NCBI GenBank assembly: GCA_040766745.1
Contig: JAXGPX010000003.1
Location: forward strand, 132,879-196,878
Reading direction: 5' to 3'
Source: JAXGPX01 sp040766745
Lineage (GTDB): Bacteria; Bacillota; Sulfobacillia; Fermentithermobacillales; Fermentithermobacillaceae
DNA length: 64,000 nucleotides
Shown here one piece after another: positions 7,772 through 15,882 of this stretch. The notes under the pieces are model-generated. The model made no database searches and was not told the DNA's origin. It saw nothing but the letters and a program-made list of their open reading frames with translations. Positions within the stretch are counted from its first letter, which is position 1; the number at the start of each line of letters is the position of its first letter. The position numbers and the translations under genes are program-made.

Positions 7772-9037
7772 TTAGATCCTCTTCAAGCTAAAGCTAACGC
7801 CATCGCCTTCGACCTGGAACCTGCCCCCGCACTGTGGGCATGTAAGTTCCTGTCCCACTGCATCCTTACCGTCAGGGGCAATTTCCCAGCCACAAAGAGG
7901 GCAGAAGAAGGCCACTGGGTAAGTGTTGTCTTTCAGCGAATTGACAAGGCCCTTAAAAATATTCACATGTCCGTGCTCAGACTGGGCCTGATCGTTGAAC
8001 ATTTCTTTGAGGGCTTCGTCTTGGGTCTCCTTAGAAAACTGCATATAGGTATCCCTTGCTACCTCTTCGAATTCTTGATTCAACATCATAAACAACAGCT
8101 CACGCTTCCGGTTTTCGGCCGCGCCAGGCAATTTCTCCGAAAGCTTCCTATTGAGATAGGCGAGCGCACTATCGACATGGTCTCCCTCGGTTCTCATGAT
8201 TCCTTCAAGGATTGATGTCAAACCGGGGCTGGAGAGTTGAGTTATCTGGTACTGGTAACGCCTGTTTGCGCCAAACTCAAGGTTCAGTGCAGCGACTACA
8301 TTGTTCCAGTCTACATCGTCTACAATGTTTTCAGGCTTCGACCTGTTAGCCCTGTAATACCCGTAGGTAATAGGCTCAGTACCTCGCAGCTTCCCGCCTC
8401 CGACCACCTTTGCCACAAACAATGTGTGTGTGCCGGCATCAATAGACTTATCCAGTTCAATTTCGCACTCGAGGTACGAATTCCCGTCATTGATCACTGG
8501 GCAACCGGCAGTTGGCGACTTCATCCACTCTACTCCGGCGAATTTGTCGACATTGCGGCCGGAAGAGAATCCGAACCGCTTGATAATACCCATATTGCCC
8601 TTGCCTAGTATCGTGACAGCCGCAACTTTGCTGTCCATTATGAATTCGTGGGTCAAATTGCTCTTGTTAATGCCTATTGCCACCCTCACCGGATCCGAAG
8701 TAATTTGAAATACGGTGTTGCAGGTTTGGGCGTTGACTTTATCGCCTGATCTTGAACTGACCACAAACATGCCGTAGCTAATGCTGTATAGGGCATTCTT
8801 TGCTTGATCTTGAGAAGGCTTATCGGGAACAATCGGCACAGCAGATGGCTTGCTTCCAGAAGGAACTGGTTCAACTTGCTTCTTCGCTTTTACATCTGCG
8901 TCCACTTTCGCTGAAGCACGTGATTCGTCTTCAATCTCGATAAAAGCTTCTTTTGGAGCATGGCACACAGGGCATTCATCTGGGGGTTCAGGGCCCTCAG
9001 CAATATATCCGCATACCGTACATTTCCACTTCTTCAT
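7772..9037 (-). CDS. Rubredoxin-flavin reductase-rubrerythrin fusion protein
   Basis: A 421-residue redox fusion. Residues 3-30 form a short rubredoxin-like knuckle (C6, C9, C22, C25); 35-78 are a Lys/Pro-rich linker; about 80-235 form an FMN-binding flavin reductase-like domain; about 250-370 form a ferritin-like rubrerythrin domain with repeated E and ExxH ligands (TEGDH, NQEFEEVARDTY, SEHGH); and 380-421 carry a C-terminal CPLC...CPQC ribbon. High-molecular-weight rubredoxins combine flavin reductase and rubredoxin and feed electrons to FprA; here a rubrerythrin peroxidase module is added. AGGAGG precedes ATG 9037. FprA and rubredoxin genes occur at 60.4-61.8 kb. A peroxide/O2 reductase role is inferred from the domains. 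Confidence 0.88.
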   Translation of the reverse strand: MKKWKCTVCGYIAEGPEPPDECPVCHAPKEAFIEIEDESRASAKVDADVKAKKQVEPVPSGSKPSAVPIVPDKPSQDQAKNALYSISYGMFVVSSRSGDKVNAQTCNTVFQITSDPVRVAIGINKSNLTHEFIMDSKVAAVTILGKGNMGIIKRFGFSSGRNVDKFAGVEWMKSPTAGCPVINDGNSYLECEIELDKSIDAGTHTLFVAKVVGGGKLRGTEPITYGYYRANRSKPENIVDDVDWNNVVAALNLEFGANRRYQYQITQLSSPGLTSILEGIMRTEGDHVDSALAYLNRKLSEKLPGAAENRKRELLFMMLNQEFEEVARDTYMQFSKETQDEALKEMFNDQAQSEHGHVNIFKGLVNSLKDNTYPVAFFCPLCGWEIAPDGKDAVGQELTCPQCGGRFQVEGDGVSFSLKRI

Positions 9038-9093
9038 ATACGCCGCCTCCTAACAGTATTTCCCCTGTGAAAGTTCCAATTCTTACATACCTG

Positions 9094-9119
9094 ATTAGTT
9101 AGTGAACACTGTAACTAAT
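9094..9119. promoter_or_regulatory. Inverted repeat upstream of the rubrerythrin fusion
   Basis: ATTAGTTA, 10 bases, TAACTAAT: perfect 8-bp arms located 57 bases upstream of the fusion gene start. In the transcript sense it overlaps or follows a candidate TTGAAA / TAGAAT promoter (19-base spacing). It could be an operator for a redox or MarR-type regulator; the regulator is not identified. Confidence 0.4.
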
Positions 9120-9192
9120 TCTAACCTAATCTACCTTGTTAGTTTCAACTGAGGCCTGTCCAACTATGTAAAATACAATGACAGTACAGGGT

Positions 9193-9951
9193 CTACCGGT
9201 CAGGCCTGGGACGAAACTCTACTCCAGCTTTCTTTCTCATCGCAGCAATATACTCATTGCTGATCTCAGTCAGAGTTCTGACATACGGCCCGTTCTCATT
9301 TATGCGAGCAAGGCGCAGAATACCAGGTATTTTCTTCTTCATACCTTCAAGTGTAAGATCATCGTATACTACTTCGACAAGTTCTATCCCTTTCTTCTGA
9401 CTGAGGCCGATCTTGATCAGGTCTCTTTCCTGCCTTTCAAGGAGCTCTCTGCTATCAGGATGCTTGTCCGTCTGCATGTAATGCTGATCGCCGTTAAACT
9501 CAAAAGCAACCCCAGCCAGGTAATATCTATCGTATTCCAAATTCTTCTTGGACCTTGGGTTCCGCAAAAAGTCAGGACGGGCATTATCTACATACTCGCA
9601 ATCAGCTATCAAGAAATCCAACCATTCCTTCATGAGAAATTCACCTAGATAACCTGCTACGGCTTTTCTCTTTCTGAGTGACTCAGCCCAAGCATATTCC
9701 ACCTCTTCGGGTACACATGCAACTATGGCTTTTGCGCATCCATTCTCTATAAATCTGATGAACCCATACCGTGCCAAATCCTTGCACATCGTGCTAACAG
9801 ACGCCCTGGAGATTCCGGCTCTATTACTCAGTTCCGTAATCGAACCAGGAATTGTGGTAGCAATCACCATGTAAAGGTACTTGGCGCTAGCCGTCAGCTC
9901 TCTGTGAGCTACCAGAGAATCAGGAATAAAGAGTCTGCGATACAATACCAT
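9193..9951 (-). CDS. Winged-helix plus PD-(D/E)XK-like nuclease protein
   Basis: A 252-residue protein of two parts. Residues 15-75 look like a MarR/replication-type winged helix (SITELSNRAGISRASVST, then KDLARYGFI). Residues about 120-215 resemble DUF559/zinc-ribbon-type PD-(D/E)XK nucleases: RPDFLRNP with D127, then VAFEFNGDQHY with E151, then an RQERDLIK stretch comparable to the R..RD..K tail of the family. This pairing suggests a DNA-binding nuclease or a regulator with a nuclease-derived domain. It stands alone, and a copy of the dispersed palindrome element lies directly upstream. No partner methylase is present. The nuclease call rests on motif resemblance only. Confidence 0.6.
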   Translation of the reverse strand: MVLYRRLFIPDSLVAHRELTASAKYLYMVIATTIPGSITELSNRAGISRASVSTMCKDLARYGFIRFIENGCAKAIVACVPEEVEYAWAESLRKRKAVAGYLGEFLMKEWLDFLIADCEYVDNARPDFLRNPRSKKNLEYDRYYLAGVAFEFNGDQHYMQTDKHPDSRELLERQERDLIKIGLSQKKGIELVEVVYDDLTLEGMKKKIPGILRLARINENGPYVRTLTEISNEYIAAMRKKAGVEFRPRPDR

Positions 9952-10129
9952 TTTTCTGAGGCCCCTCCAGTTTCTTGCAGATAATCTGCCTCTAGATTAC
10001 CATACTTGACAAAATATGACTACTACTTATGGTTTCTGGCAGGTCCGAACTTAGCCGGTATTCATGTGAGATCAGGCAGAATTGTCGACCGAAACCTCGT
10101 ATGTGAATTTTTGATACAACAACTCCGAT

Positions 10130-10492
10130 TAGCTGTCGGTATAGCGACGGGTCCTACTAACAGCTATCAAGAATTTGGACAAATTACTCGAATAGCTGTC
10201 GGTATAGCTACACCCCTTCTGGGCAATTCCTGGTTTTTGACATATATGCATGTCCAAGATTAATATTTCACGATTATCAGGCATGTTTGAGTACTTCGGT
10301 TACACATAATCGCAAAAGGGAAGCAAGAGTATTGCTAATATCCGGCCAGGCATGTATCCGGTAATGTCCTTGTATAGTATTTGTACATAGATCTTGCCTA
10401 ACCGTCGGTATATCAACGGTCCAATCGGATAGTCGTCGGTATAGCGACGGGAGATCCAGAAACCCGTAGCTATACCGACGGCTACATAATAC
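10130..10492 (-). repeat. Dispersed palindromic element, copy A (reverse orientation)
   Basis: Contains five palindromes related to CCGTCGGTATACCGACGG, centred near 10141, 10203, 10410, 10441 and 10472; neighbours are spaced 31 or 62 bp. Its outer edge reads CTACATAATA, the reverse complement of the TATTATGTA(A/G) edge of copies B-D, so this copy is inverted. It is intergenic, with no open frame or transposase. Confidence 0.75.
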
Positions 10493-10724
10493 TGGCATGA
10501 AAACTGATGAATAAATCCAACATAGCACGATATTTTGGTTCCTTGCCCTTAAAACACAGCCTGTCGCTGTCCCCTCTTTAAAACGGAGCATGTGTTGACC
10601 CACCGGGGGAAGTTGTACCTGACCAGAAGAAATATTCTCCGCAACCAGGAACGTAGAATCTTGGTAGCCGTAGTCGACCAAGATTTACCGACTGTCAAGA
10701 AGGAATATTCCCTGCAACGCAGAA

Positions 10725-10852
10725 TATAATCTGCAAGAAAGGAGGTGGTGCCGGGTGTCTCAACCTGAAGTGCTGCTCGGCGCCTCTAATCCCAGCGGGA
10801 GGTTCGGGTAGCGCCAATCCCCCCGGGGAGAAATCCCCGGGGTTGTTCATTC
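10725..10852 (+). other. Possible mini-gene or structured RNA
   Basis: A TATAAT (10725-10730) is followed by AAAGGAGG (10738-10745), a GTG at 10755, and an 18-codon frame ending at TAG 10809-10811 (peptide MSQPEVLLGASNPSGRFG). Just after it comes a 9-bp hairpin, CCCCGGGGA / TCCCCGGGG (10821-10842), with a T-rich tail. Alternatively the GC-rich stretch 10748-10816 folds by itself (GGTGCCG with CGGCGCC). Both readings are inference; I recognise neither the peptide nor the RNA. Confidence 0.35.
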
Positions 10853-10923
10853 GTGCCCCTGTTCCAATTGCTTTACAAGACCTTTGCAGTTAAAAGGACG
10901 GTACTCGGGCTTGTTGAGTATCT

Positions 10924-11463
10924 CTACGGTTCCAATTGCTCCAGGGCCTTTGCAGCCAGAAGGACGCCTATTGTGCTCTTGGCATCTTCAAAGATGGAAC
11001 TACCCTCAACTACAGACCTCAAGACCTGCTCAAACGGCCTGCAGTCAACACTTATGTCGTCTTCATCACCTTTAAGAGGAGCCAATCTGAGCCCCGTAGC
11101 CAGGAATATGGTCATCTTCTCAGTGGAATATCCAATTGCCGGTGAGTAAGTGTATAGTTGTTTGAGTCTATCACAGTCATACCCTGTCTCTTCTCTAAGT
11201 TCCCGCTTTGCCGCTTCCTCCTGAGTCTCACCGGGGTCAATCGTGCCTGCAGGTATTTCCACTGTGTACTTGCCTGTTGCATACCTGTACTGCCTGACCA
11301 GGAGAATTTGGCCATTGGCGTCAACAGCCACTACCGAGACTGTATCGGGCCTTTCAACTACTTCTCTTGTGGTCTCACGGCCATGCCCGGTTAGTACAGT
11401 GTCTACCCTAACTGATAGTATACGGCCGTTGAAAACTGTTCGTGTGGATATGGCTTTTTCCAT
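10924..11463 (-). CDS. NUDIX hydrolase, ADP-ribose pyrophosphatase type
   Basis: A 179-residue NUDIX enzyme. The NUDIX box runs from IPAGTIDPGE through EAAKRELREETGY (about residues 69-93). The upstream VVERPDTVSVVAVD and VRQYRYATG segments are typical of ADP-ribose pyrophosphatases (NudF/YqkG type), which hydrolyse ADP-ribose to AMP and ribose 5-phosphate. I place the start at ATG 11463, which has AGGAGG (11472-11477) 8 bases upstream; the open frame extends 19 codons further but lacks such a site. Substrate preference is inferred from the family. Confidence 0.87.
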   Translation of the reverse strand: MEKAISTRTVFNGRILSVRVDTVLTGHGRETTREVVERPDTVSVVAVDANGQILLVRQYRYATGKYTVEIPAGTIDPGETQEEAAKRELREETGYDCDRLKQLYTYSPAIGYSTEKMTIFLATGLRLAPLKGDEDDISVDCRPFEQVLRSVVEGSSIFEDAKSTIGVLLAAKALEQLEP

Positions 11464-11645
11464 CAAGTTAACCTCCTGGGCATATGGATTCAGCAAGCTA
11501 TAACATACCATGGGAGCCATAGCCCAGGCAAAAACAATGCGTCAACTAGGAATGGGGATGTAGCAAGGGTACCAGGCTAGTTAAGGCCATTACCCCTTCT
11601 TGTACCCAACATACTTTTCAAATTAGGGTCAGCGTTCAATTAAGC

Positions 11646-11732
11646 TCAACTAAGCGAGTCCACGATCTTCGCAGTTAAGCCTTTTCTCATCAGCAATTCT
11701 TTGATAGAATCTATTTGCGCCATTGACAACAT
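11646..11732 (-). pseudogene. Possible N-terminal remnant of IS21-type transposase (IstA)
   Basis: A 28-codon frame, MLSMAQIDSIKELLMRKG..., behind GGGGAGG resembles the first residues of IS21-family IstA proteins (M-x-x-MAQI...IK.L...G.S). It stops at the point where the helix-turn-helix would begin. No other transposase sequence follows. TCTTGTACCCAACA nearby (about 11598-11611) recurs within copy B of the dispersed element (about 39545). The identification is weak. Confidence 0.3.
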
Positions 11733-11934
11733 CCTCTGATCCTCCCCTCGTATTGGCGGCTCCGAGGGGGCGCTGCAATGGTTTTATTCACTTTCAACAA
11801 CAGGAAATTCAGCTAAAGCCAGTGTTTCTCTAACTAAGGCTATGCCTACCTTATATTTTCCGGTAGGCCTGCCCTGCATTTCCCGGTGGTTTGGATTGAA
11901 TAAGCCAAAATCGCAATACAGGAGGTACCACAAA

Positions 11935-13092
11935 TTGAATCAACTAAGAAAACTGTTTTCGACCCTGATGATCCTTAGTATCGCTGCCGTCATCACCCTG
12001 TCCGGTTGTAGTGGCCCTTCAGGCGAAAAGGTGCTGAAAATCGGAATTGTGGGCCCCGAGACAGGTGGCTCAGCTCAGTTGGGCCAATCCCAGCGAAGAG
12101 CCGTTGAAATGGCTTGCGATGAAATCAACGAAGAAAACCTGGCAGGTGACTGGAAGCTGGAATGCTACTTCCAGGATGACGAAGGAAATCCCACCAAGTC
12201 TGCAAGTGCCACCAACAAGCTTCTTCAGGAGACAAAAGTCCACGTGCTTATAGGTGCCATCAATAGTTCTTGCACACTTGCTGACATCGTACATACTCAG
12301 CGAGCAGGGATTCCCCAGATTACTGCCGGATCTACAGGCACAAGCATTACAGAACAGGGCAACAAATGGATTTTCCGAACTGCAGTCAACGATTCACTGC
12401 AGGCAAGTGCCCTAATGACTTACGCTGCCGAAACACTCGGCCTCAAAAAGGTCTCTACCTTTACTGCTGCAGATGATTACGGCCAGAGCGGAGCCAAACT
12501 GCTCCAAGCTGCCGCTGAAAAAGCAGGGATCGAAATCGTGGCAGCTGCCACTTACAATGGCGGAGACAAGGACTTTAAGCCACAACTCCTTTCAATGAAA
12601 GAGAAGAATACTGAGGGAATCTTCCTCTGGGGCGTTTATACCGAAGCAGCCCTCATTGCCAATCAGGCAAGGCTTCTGGGCATGGACTGCCAGATTTTCG
12701 GGGCATCAGGTATGGCCTCAACCAAGCTTATAGAGTTGGGCGGAGACGCAGTAGAAGGCATGGTCCTCACTCAGTCGTTCCTTCCCCAGTCAGATAACCC
12801 GAGAGTTCAGGAGTTTGTGGATAAATATAAAGAGAAGTTCGATGAAAACCCTATCCCCCATGGTGCTCAGGCTTATGATACCGTCTATATCCTTGCTGAC
12901 GCCGTCAAACGGGCCGGCACAACTGAACCAGAGAAACTCAGGGATGCCATTGCCGGCACTTCCGGATTGGATCTGGTTACAGGAAGCCCAAAATTCAACG
13001 AAACCGGCGACGATGTTGGCAAGCGAGTTTTGGTCACAAAGATAGAACAAGGCGAATTCAGTTTGATTGAAGCAATAGTTGTAGAACAGTAA
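11935..13092 (+). CDS. livJ: Branched-chain-type amino acid ABC transporter, substrate-binding lipoprotein
   Basis: A 385-residue periplasmic-binding-type lipoprotein of the LivJ family. The signal peptide ends in the lipobox LSGC (Cys25), so the protein is anchored outside the membrane. The ligand-binding fold starts with LKIGIVGPETGGSAQLGQSQ and includes IGAINSSCTLAD and FGASGMAST, typical of branched-chain amino acid and amide receptors. TTG 11935 is chosen because AGGAGGT (11920-11926) lies 8 bases upstream; the open frame continues further upstream without a good site. It heads the livJHMGF unit; a hairpin after the stop probably raises its level relative to the permeases. The ligand could be an amino acid, amide or urea-like compound. 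Confidence 0.92.
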   Translation: MNQLRKLFSTLMILSIAAVITLSGCSGPSGEKVLKIGIVGPETGGSAQLGQSQRRAVEMACDEINEENLAGDWKLECYFQDDEGNPTKSASATNKLLQETKVHVLIGAINSSCTLADIVHTQRAGIPQITAGSTGTSITEQGNKWIFRTAVNDSLQASALMTYAAETLGLKKVSTFTAADDYGQSGAKLLQAAAEKAGIEIVAAATYNGGDKDFKPQLLSMKEKNTEGIFLWGVYTEAALIANQARLLGMDCQIFGASGMASTKLIELGGDAVEGMVLTQSFLPQSDNPRVQEFVDKYKEKFDENPIPHGAQAYDTVYILADAVKRAGTTEPEKLRDAIAGTSGLDLVTGSPKFNETGDDVGKRVLVTKIEQGEFSLIEAIVVEQ

Positions 13093-13111
13093 TCGCGGAG
13101 CAATGGTTCAA

Positions 13112-13138
13112 GGGTCCGCCTCGTTATGGGGCGGACCC
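13112..13138 (+). promoter_or_regulatory. Intercistronic hairpin between livJ and livH
   Basis: Perfect 9-bp stem GGGTCCGCC / GGCGGACCC with a 9-base loop and no T-tract, located between the binding-protein stop and the permease start. Such hairpins commonly protect the upstream message or cause partial termination, so that the receptor is made in excess. Confidence 0.65.
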
Positions 13139-13139
13139 G

Positions 13140-14027
13140 GTGAAAGGTCGTGATGCTTTGTATTACCTGATAAACGGACTTCCCATCGGAGCAATATATG
13201 CTCTTTTAGCCCTGGGATACAGCCTGATATATGCATCTGCAGGCGTACTTAACTGGTCACAGGGGGATATGGTCATGCTCGGGGCATACATAGGCTACAG
13301 CCTCCACCGGTTGGCAGGCCTCAACTACATTGTATCTGCTCTGATCTCAATGCTGGCCGTTGCATGCATTGGTATGTTAGTCGAACGCACAGTTCTGAAC
13401 TCGCTCAGAAAGAGATCTGCTCCGCCCATTAACGTGGTCATAGGTACCCTGGGGGCAGCTATCGTCTGTAGAAACCTTGCTCTTGCAATATGGGGCCCAG
13501 ATGCCCAACCATTCCCGTCGCCTGCCGGATCAGTCCCTATTCAAATAGGAAACCTGCGCATTGTTCCACAAGATATACTCATAGTCAGTGTAGGCGCATT
13601 ACTGATGCTCATACTTCAGTATTTCCTAAGATACACAAGAGAAGGAAAAGCACTTCGGGCAGTAGCGCAAGACCGGATGGCTGCCTCGCTAATGGGAGTG
13701 GATGTGGGCCGCTCAGATACTCTTGCCTTTGCCGCAAGCGCAGCCATGGGTGCTGCAGCAGGAATTCTCATAGCCCCGCTGTTCTTCGTTACATTCAACA
13801 TGGGAGCCGGCATAGGGCTTAAGGGGTTTGTGGCAGCAGTAGTCGGCGGATTGGGAAACCTGCCCGGCGCCGTGGCCGGAGGTTTCTTTCTGGGGATTAT
13901 TGAATCTCTGGCCGGCGGCAAAATCAGCTCCGGCTACAGGGACGCAATTGCCTTTGCAGTGCTTATCTTGGTCTTGTGGCTAAAACCCTCTGGATTATTC
14001 AGCCGGACAAAAGAAGAGAAGGTCTAG
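13140..14027 (+). CDS. livH: Branched-chain-type amino acid ABC permease LivH
   Basis: A 295-residue inner-membrane permease with about eight hydrophobic segments. LPIGAIYALLALGYSLIYASAGVLNWSQG at the N-terminus, and GAGIGLKGFVAAVVGGLGNLPGAVAGG with the ABC-contact loop near residues 215-250, are hallmarks of LivH. It forms the transmembrane pair with LivM. GTG 13140 is immediately after the intercistronic hairpin; TTG 13158, with AAAGG upstream, is an alternative start giving MYYLINGLPIG. It is co-directional with its neighbours. Confidence 0.92.
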   Translation: MKGRDALYYLINGLPIGAIYALLALGYSLIYASAGVLNWSQGDMVMLGAYIGYSLHRLAGLNYIVSALISMLAVACIGMLVERTVLNSLRKRSAPPINVVIGTLGAAIVCRNLALAIWGPDAQPFPSPAGSVPIQIGNLRIVPQDILIVSVGALLMLILQYFLRYTREGKALRAVAQDRMAASLMGVDVGRSDTLAFAASAAMGAAAGILIAPLFFVTFNMGAGIGLKGFVAAVVGGLGNLPGAVAGGFFLGIIESLAGGKISSGYRDAIAFAVLILVLWLKPSGLFSRTKEEKV

Positions 14028-14072
14028 CACTATTTCTCTGGCACCGGGTACAAGATTGGCGGTGAAATCAGG

Positions 14073-15068
14073 ATGAAGTCATATGAACCCAAATGCAGTT
14101 TTAATAACCCGTACAAATGGGCCTTTGCAGTAATGGCTCTGGCCGTTCCCTTCGCAGTAAGGAACTTGTACTACTTGCACCTGATAAACTTGATCGGAAT
14201 ATACAGTCTTATTGTCATTGGGCTCAATATCCTTTCCGGCTATACAGGCCAGGTTTCCATGGGCCAAGCCGGTTATTTTGCAATAGGTACTTATACCTCG
14301 GCTCTCCTAATGATGAGATTAAATGCTCCGTTCTGGGCAGCAACTGTTTTGGCAGCCGTAATGGCCGCTGTTAGCGGGATTGTTATCGCCATTCCGGCAC
14401 TTAAATTAACAGGCCCGTACCTGGTTATGGCCACAGTCGGTTTTGGCGAAATCATCCGGCTGGTATTGGTCAACTGGGTTCCTGTCACAAAGGGGGCAGC
14501 AGGCTTGACAGGTATTCCCGCCCCTTCCTTTCTGGGGTTCAAAGTGGTCTCAGAGCGAAGTTTCTTCTACTTGATATACACTGTAGTATCCCTTGGTATA
14601 CTGGTTGCAGTAAGGATATCCAACTCAAAGATTGGCCGCACCTTTATGGCCATACGCGAAGATGAACTTGCCGCAGAGTCCATGGGGGTTCCCACAAATG
14701 TCTACAAAGTTGCAGCATTCGCCATAGGCGCAGCGTATGCAGGAATCGCAGGGTCTCTGTACGGATCATTTGCAGGAGTTGCCAGCCCCGACAGTTTCAC
14801 CTTTGACGATTCAGTAGGCTTCCTTTGTATGTCTGTCATCGGAGGTAACAGGAGCGTATACGGCGCCCTAATCGGTTCAGTTTCACTGACACTCTTTTCT
14901 GAACTTCTTCGTTTTATGCAATCGTATAGATTGATAGTATACGGTGCCATCTTGCTCTTGACAGCCATCTTCATGCCCCGGGGCATTAGTGGTTTTGGCC
15001 CCATAATACGGGATTTCCTGGGCCGCAAGAAGAGCAGAGGCCACGCAAATACGCATTATTCGGAGTAA
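14073..15068 (+). CDS. livM: Branched-chain-type amino acid ABC permease LivM
   Basis: A 331-residue permease of the LivM family. The signature LNILSGYTGQVSMGQAGYFAIGTYTSALLMM (about residues 50-80) and the later SVIGGNRSVYGALIGS stretch are typical. About nine hydrophobic segments are visible, and the C-terminus is charged and cytoplasmic. The ATG lies 45 bases after livH with a weak ribosome site. It forms the membrane channel with LivH, energised by LivG and LivF encoded immediately downstream. Confidence 0.92.
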   Translation: MKSYEPKCSFNNPYKWAFAVMALAVPFAVRNLYYLHLINLIGIYSLIVIGLNILSGYTGQVSMGQAGYFAIGTYTSALLMMRLNAPFWAATVLAAVMAAVSGIVIAIPALKLTGPYLVMATVGFGEIIRLVLVNWVPVTKGAAGLTGIPAPSFLGFKVVSERSFFYLIYTVVSLGILVAVRISNSKIGRTFMAIREDELAAESMGVPTNVYKVAAFAIGAAYAGIAGSLYGSFAGVASPDSFTFDDSVGFLCMSVIGGNRSVYGALIGSVSLTLFSELLRFMQSYRLIVYGAILLLTAIFMPRGISGFGPIIRDFLGRKKSRGHANTHYSE

Positions 15069-15087
15069 AAGGAGGAGGTGAACAGTA

Positions 15088-15882
15088 TTGGAGAAGAAAG
15101 AACCTATTCTTGAGTTAAGAAATATTTCCAAAAGGTTTGGCGGCCTGAAGGTGCTTGAAGGCATAAGTACGTCTGTATCACCTGGTTCGGTACACGGGAT
15201 TATCGGGCCTAATGGCGCAGGAAAGTCGACGCTTTTCAATATCATCACAGGACTGATTCGTCCAAACAGCGGGGAAATACTGTTCAAAGGTGGCCTACTC
15301 GGACGTACTCCCCCTCACCGGCGCGTACCCCTGGGTATGGCGCGGACCTTTCAGAATATCCGCCTTTTCAAAGACATGACTGTTGAAGACAACGTGTTGA
15401 TTGGCCAGCACGTCCACACTCCAACACCTGTTCTATCAATCATTTCAGGTAGCCAGCCAGCAATTGAATGGGAAAATCGGGCCAGGGAAGCAGCAGGCAA
15501 ATGCCTTAGAAAAGTTGGCCTTTACTCCAAGAAACATGAACTGGCACGGAACCTATCATACGGCCAACAGAAACTTGTTGAGTTCGCCCGTGCCCTTGCC
15601 GCCCAGCCTCAACTCGTACTTCTCGACGAACCTGCTGCCGGAATGAACGTTACAGAAAAGGCCGGACTTCTTCACATGATATCTGAACTTCGCCAAGAGG
15701 ATTACACTGTAGTCCTAATTGAACATGATATGAAACTGGTCATGAACATATGTGATGAAATTACAGTACTTGACCATGGAAAGAAGATAGCCGGGGGTAC
15801 TCCAAACGCTGTAAGGAACCACCCAGATGTCATTTCGGCCTATCTGGGAAAGGGAGGTAATGTCCGTGCTAGAACTCGCTGA
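15088..15882 (+). CDS. livG: Branched-chain-type amino acid ABC transporter ATPase LivG
   Basis: A 264-residue ABC ATPase. Walker A is GPNGAGKST at residues 40-48; the ABC signature is LSYGQQK; Walker B is LVLLDEPAAGM. The LivG-specific TARTFQN-type motif appears as MARTFQNIRLFKDMTVEDNV, and the C-terminus ends in VISAYLGKG. TTG 15088 is supported by AAAGGAGGAGGTG (15069-15081). The gene overlaps livF. It powers the LivHM permease on the cytoplasmic side. Confidence 0.93.
   Translation: MEKKEPILELRNISKRFGGLKVLEGISTSVSPGSVHGIIGPNGAGKSTLFNIITGLIRPNSGEILFKGGLLGRTPPHRRVPLGMARTFQNIRLFKDMTVEDNVLIGQHVHTPTPVLSIISGSQPAIEWENRAREAAGKCLRKVGLYSKKHELARNLSYGQQKLVEFARALAAQPQLVLLDEPAAGMNVTEKAGLLHMISELRQEDYTVVLIEHDMKLVMNICDEITVLDHGKKIAGGTPNAVRNHPDVISAYLGKGGNVRARTR

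Noticed and set aside
10748..10816. TPP or ZTP riboswitch
   Set aside because: Some short stretches (AACCTGA, CCCAGCGGGAGG) recall the TPP aptamer, but the CTGAGA and GGGGTGCC blocks are missing and no thiamine gene follows.
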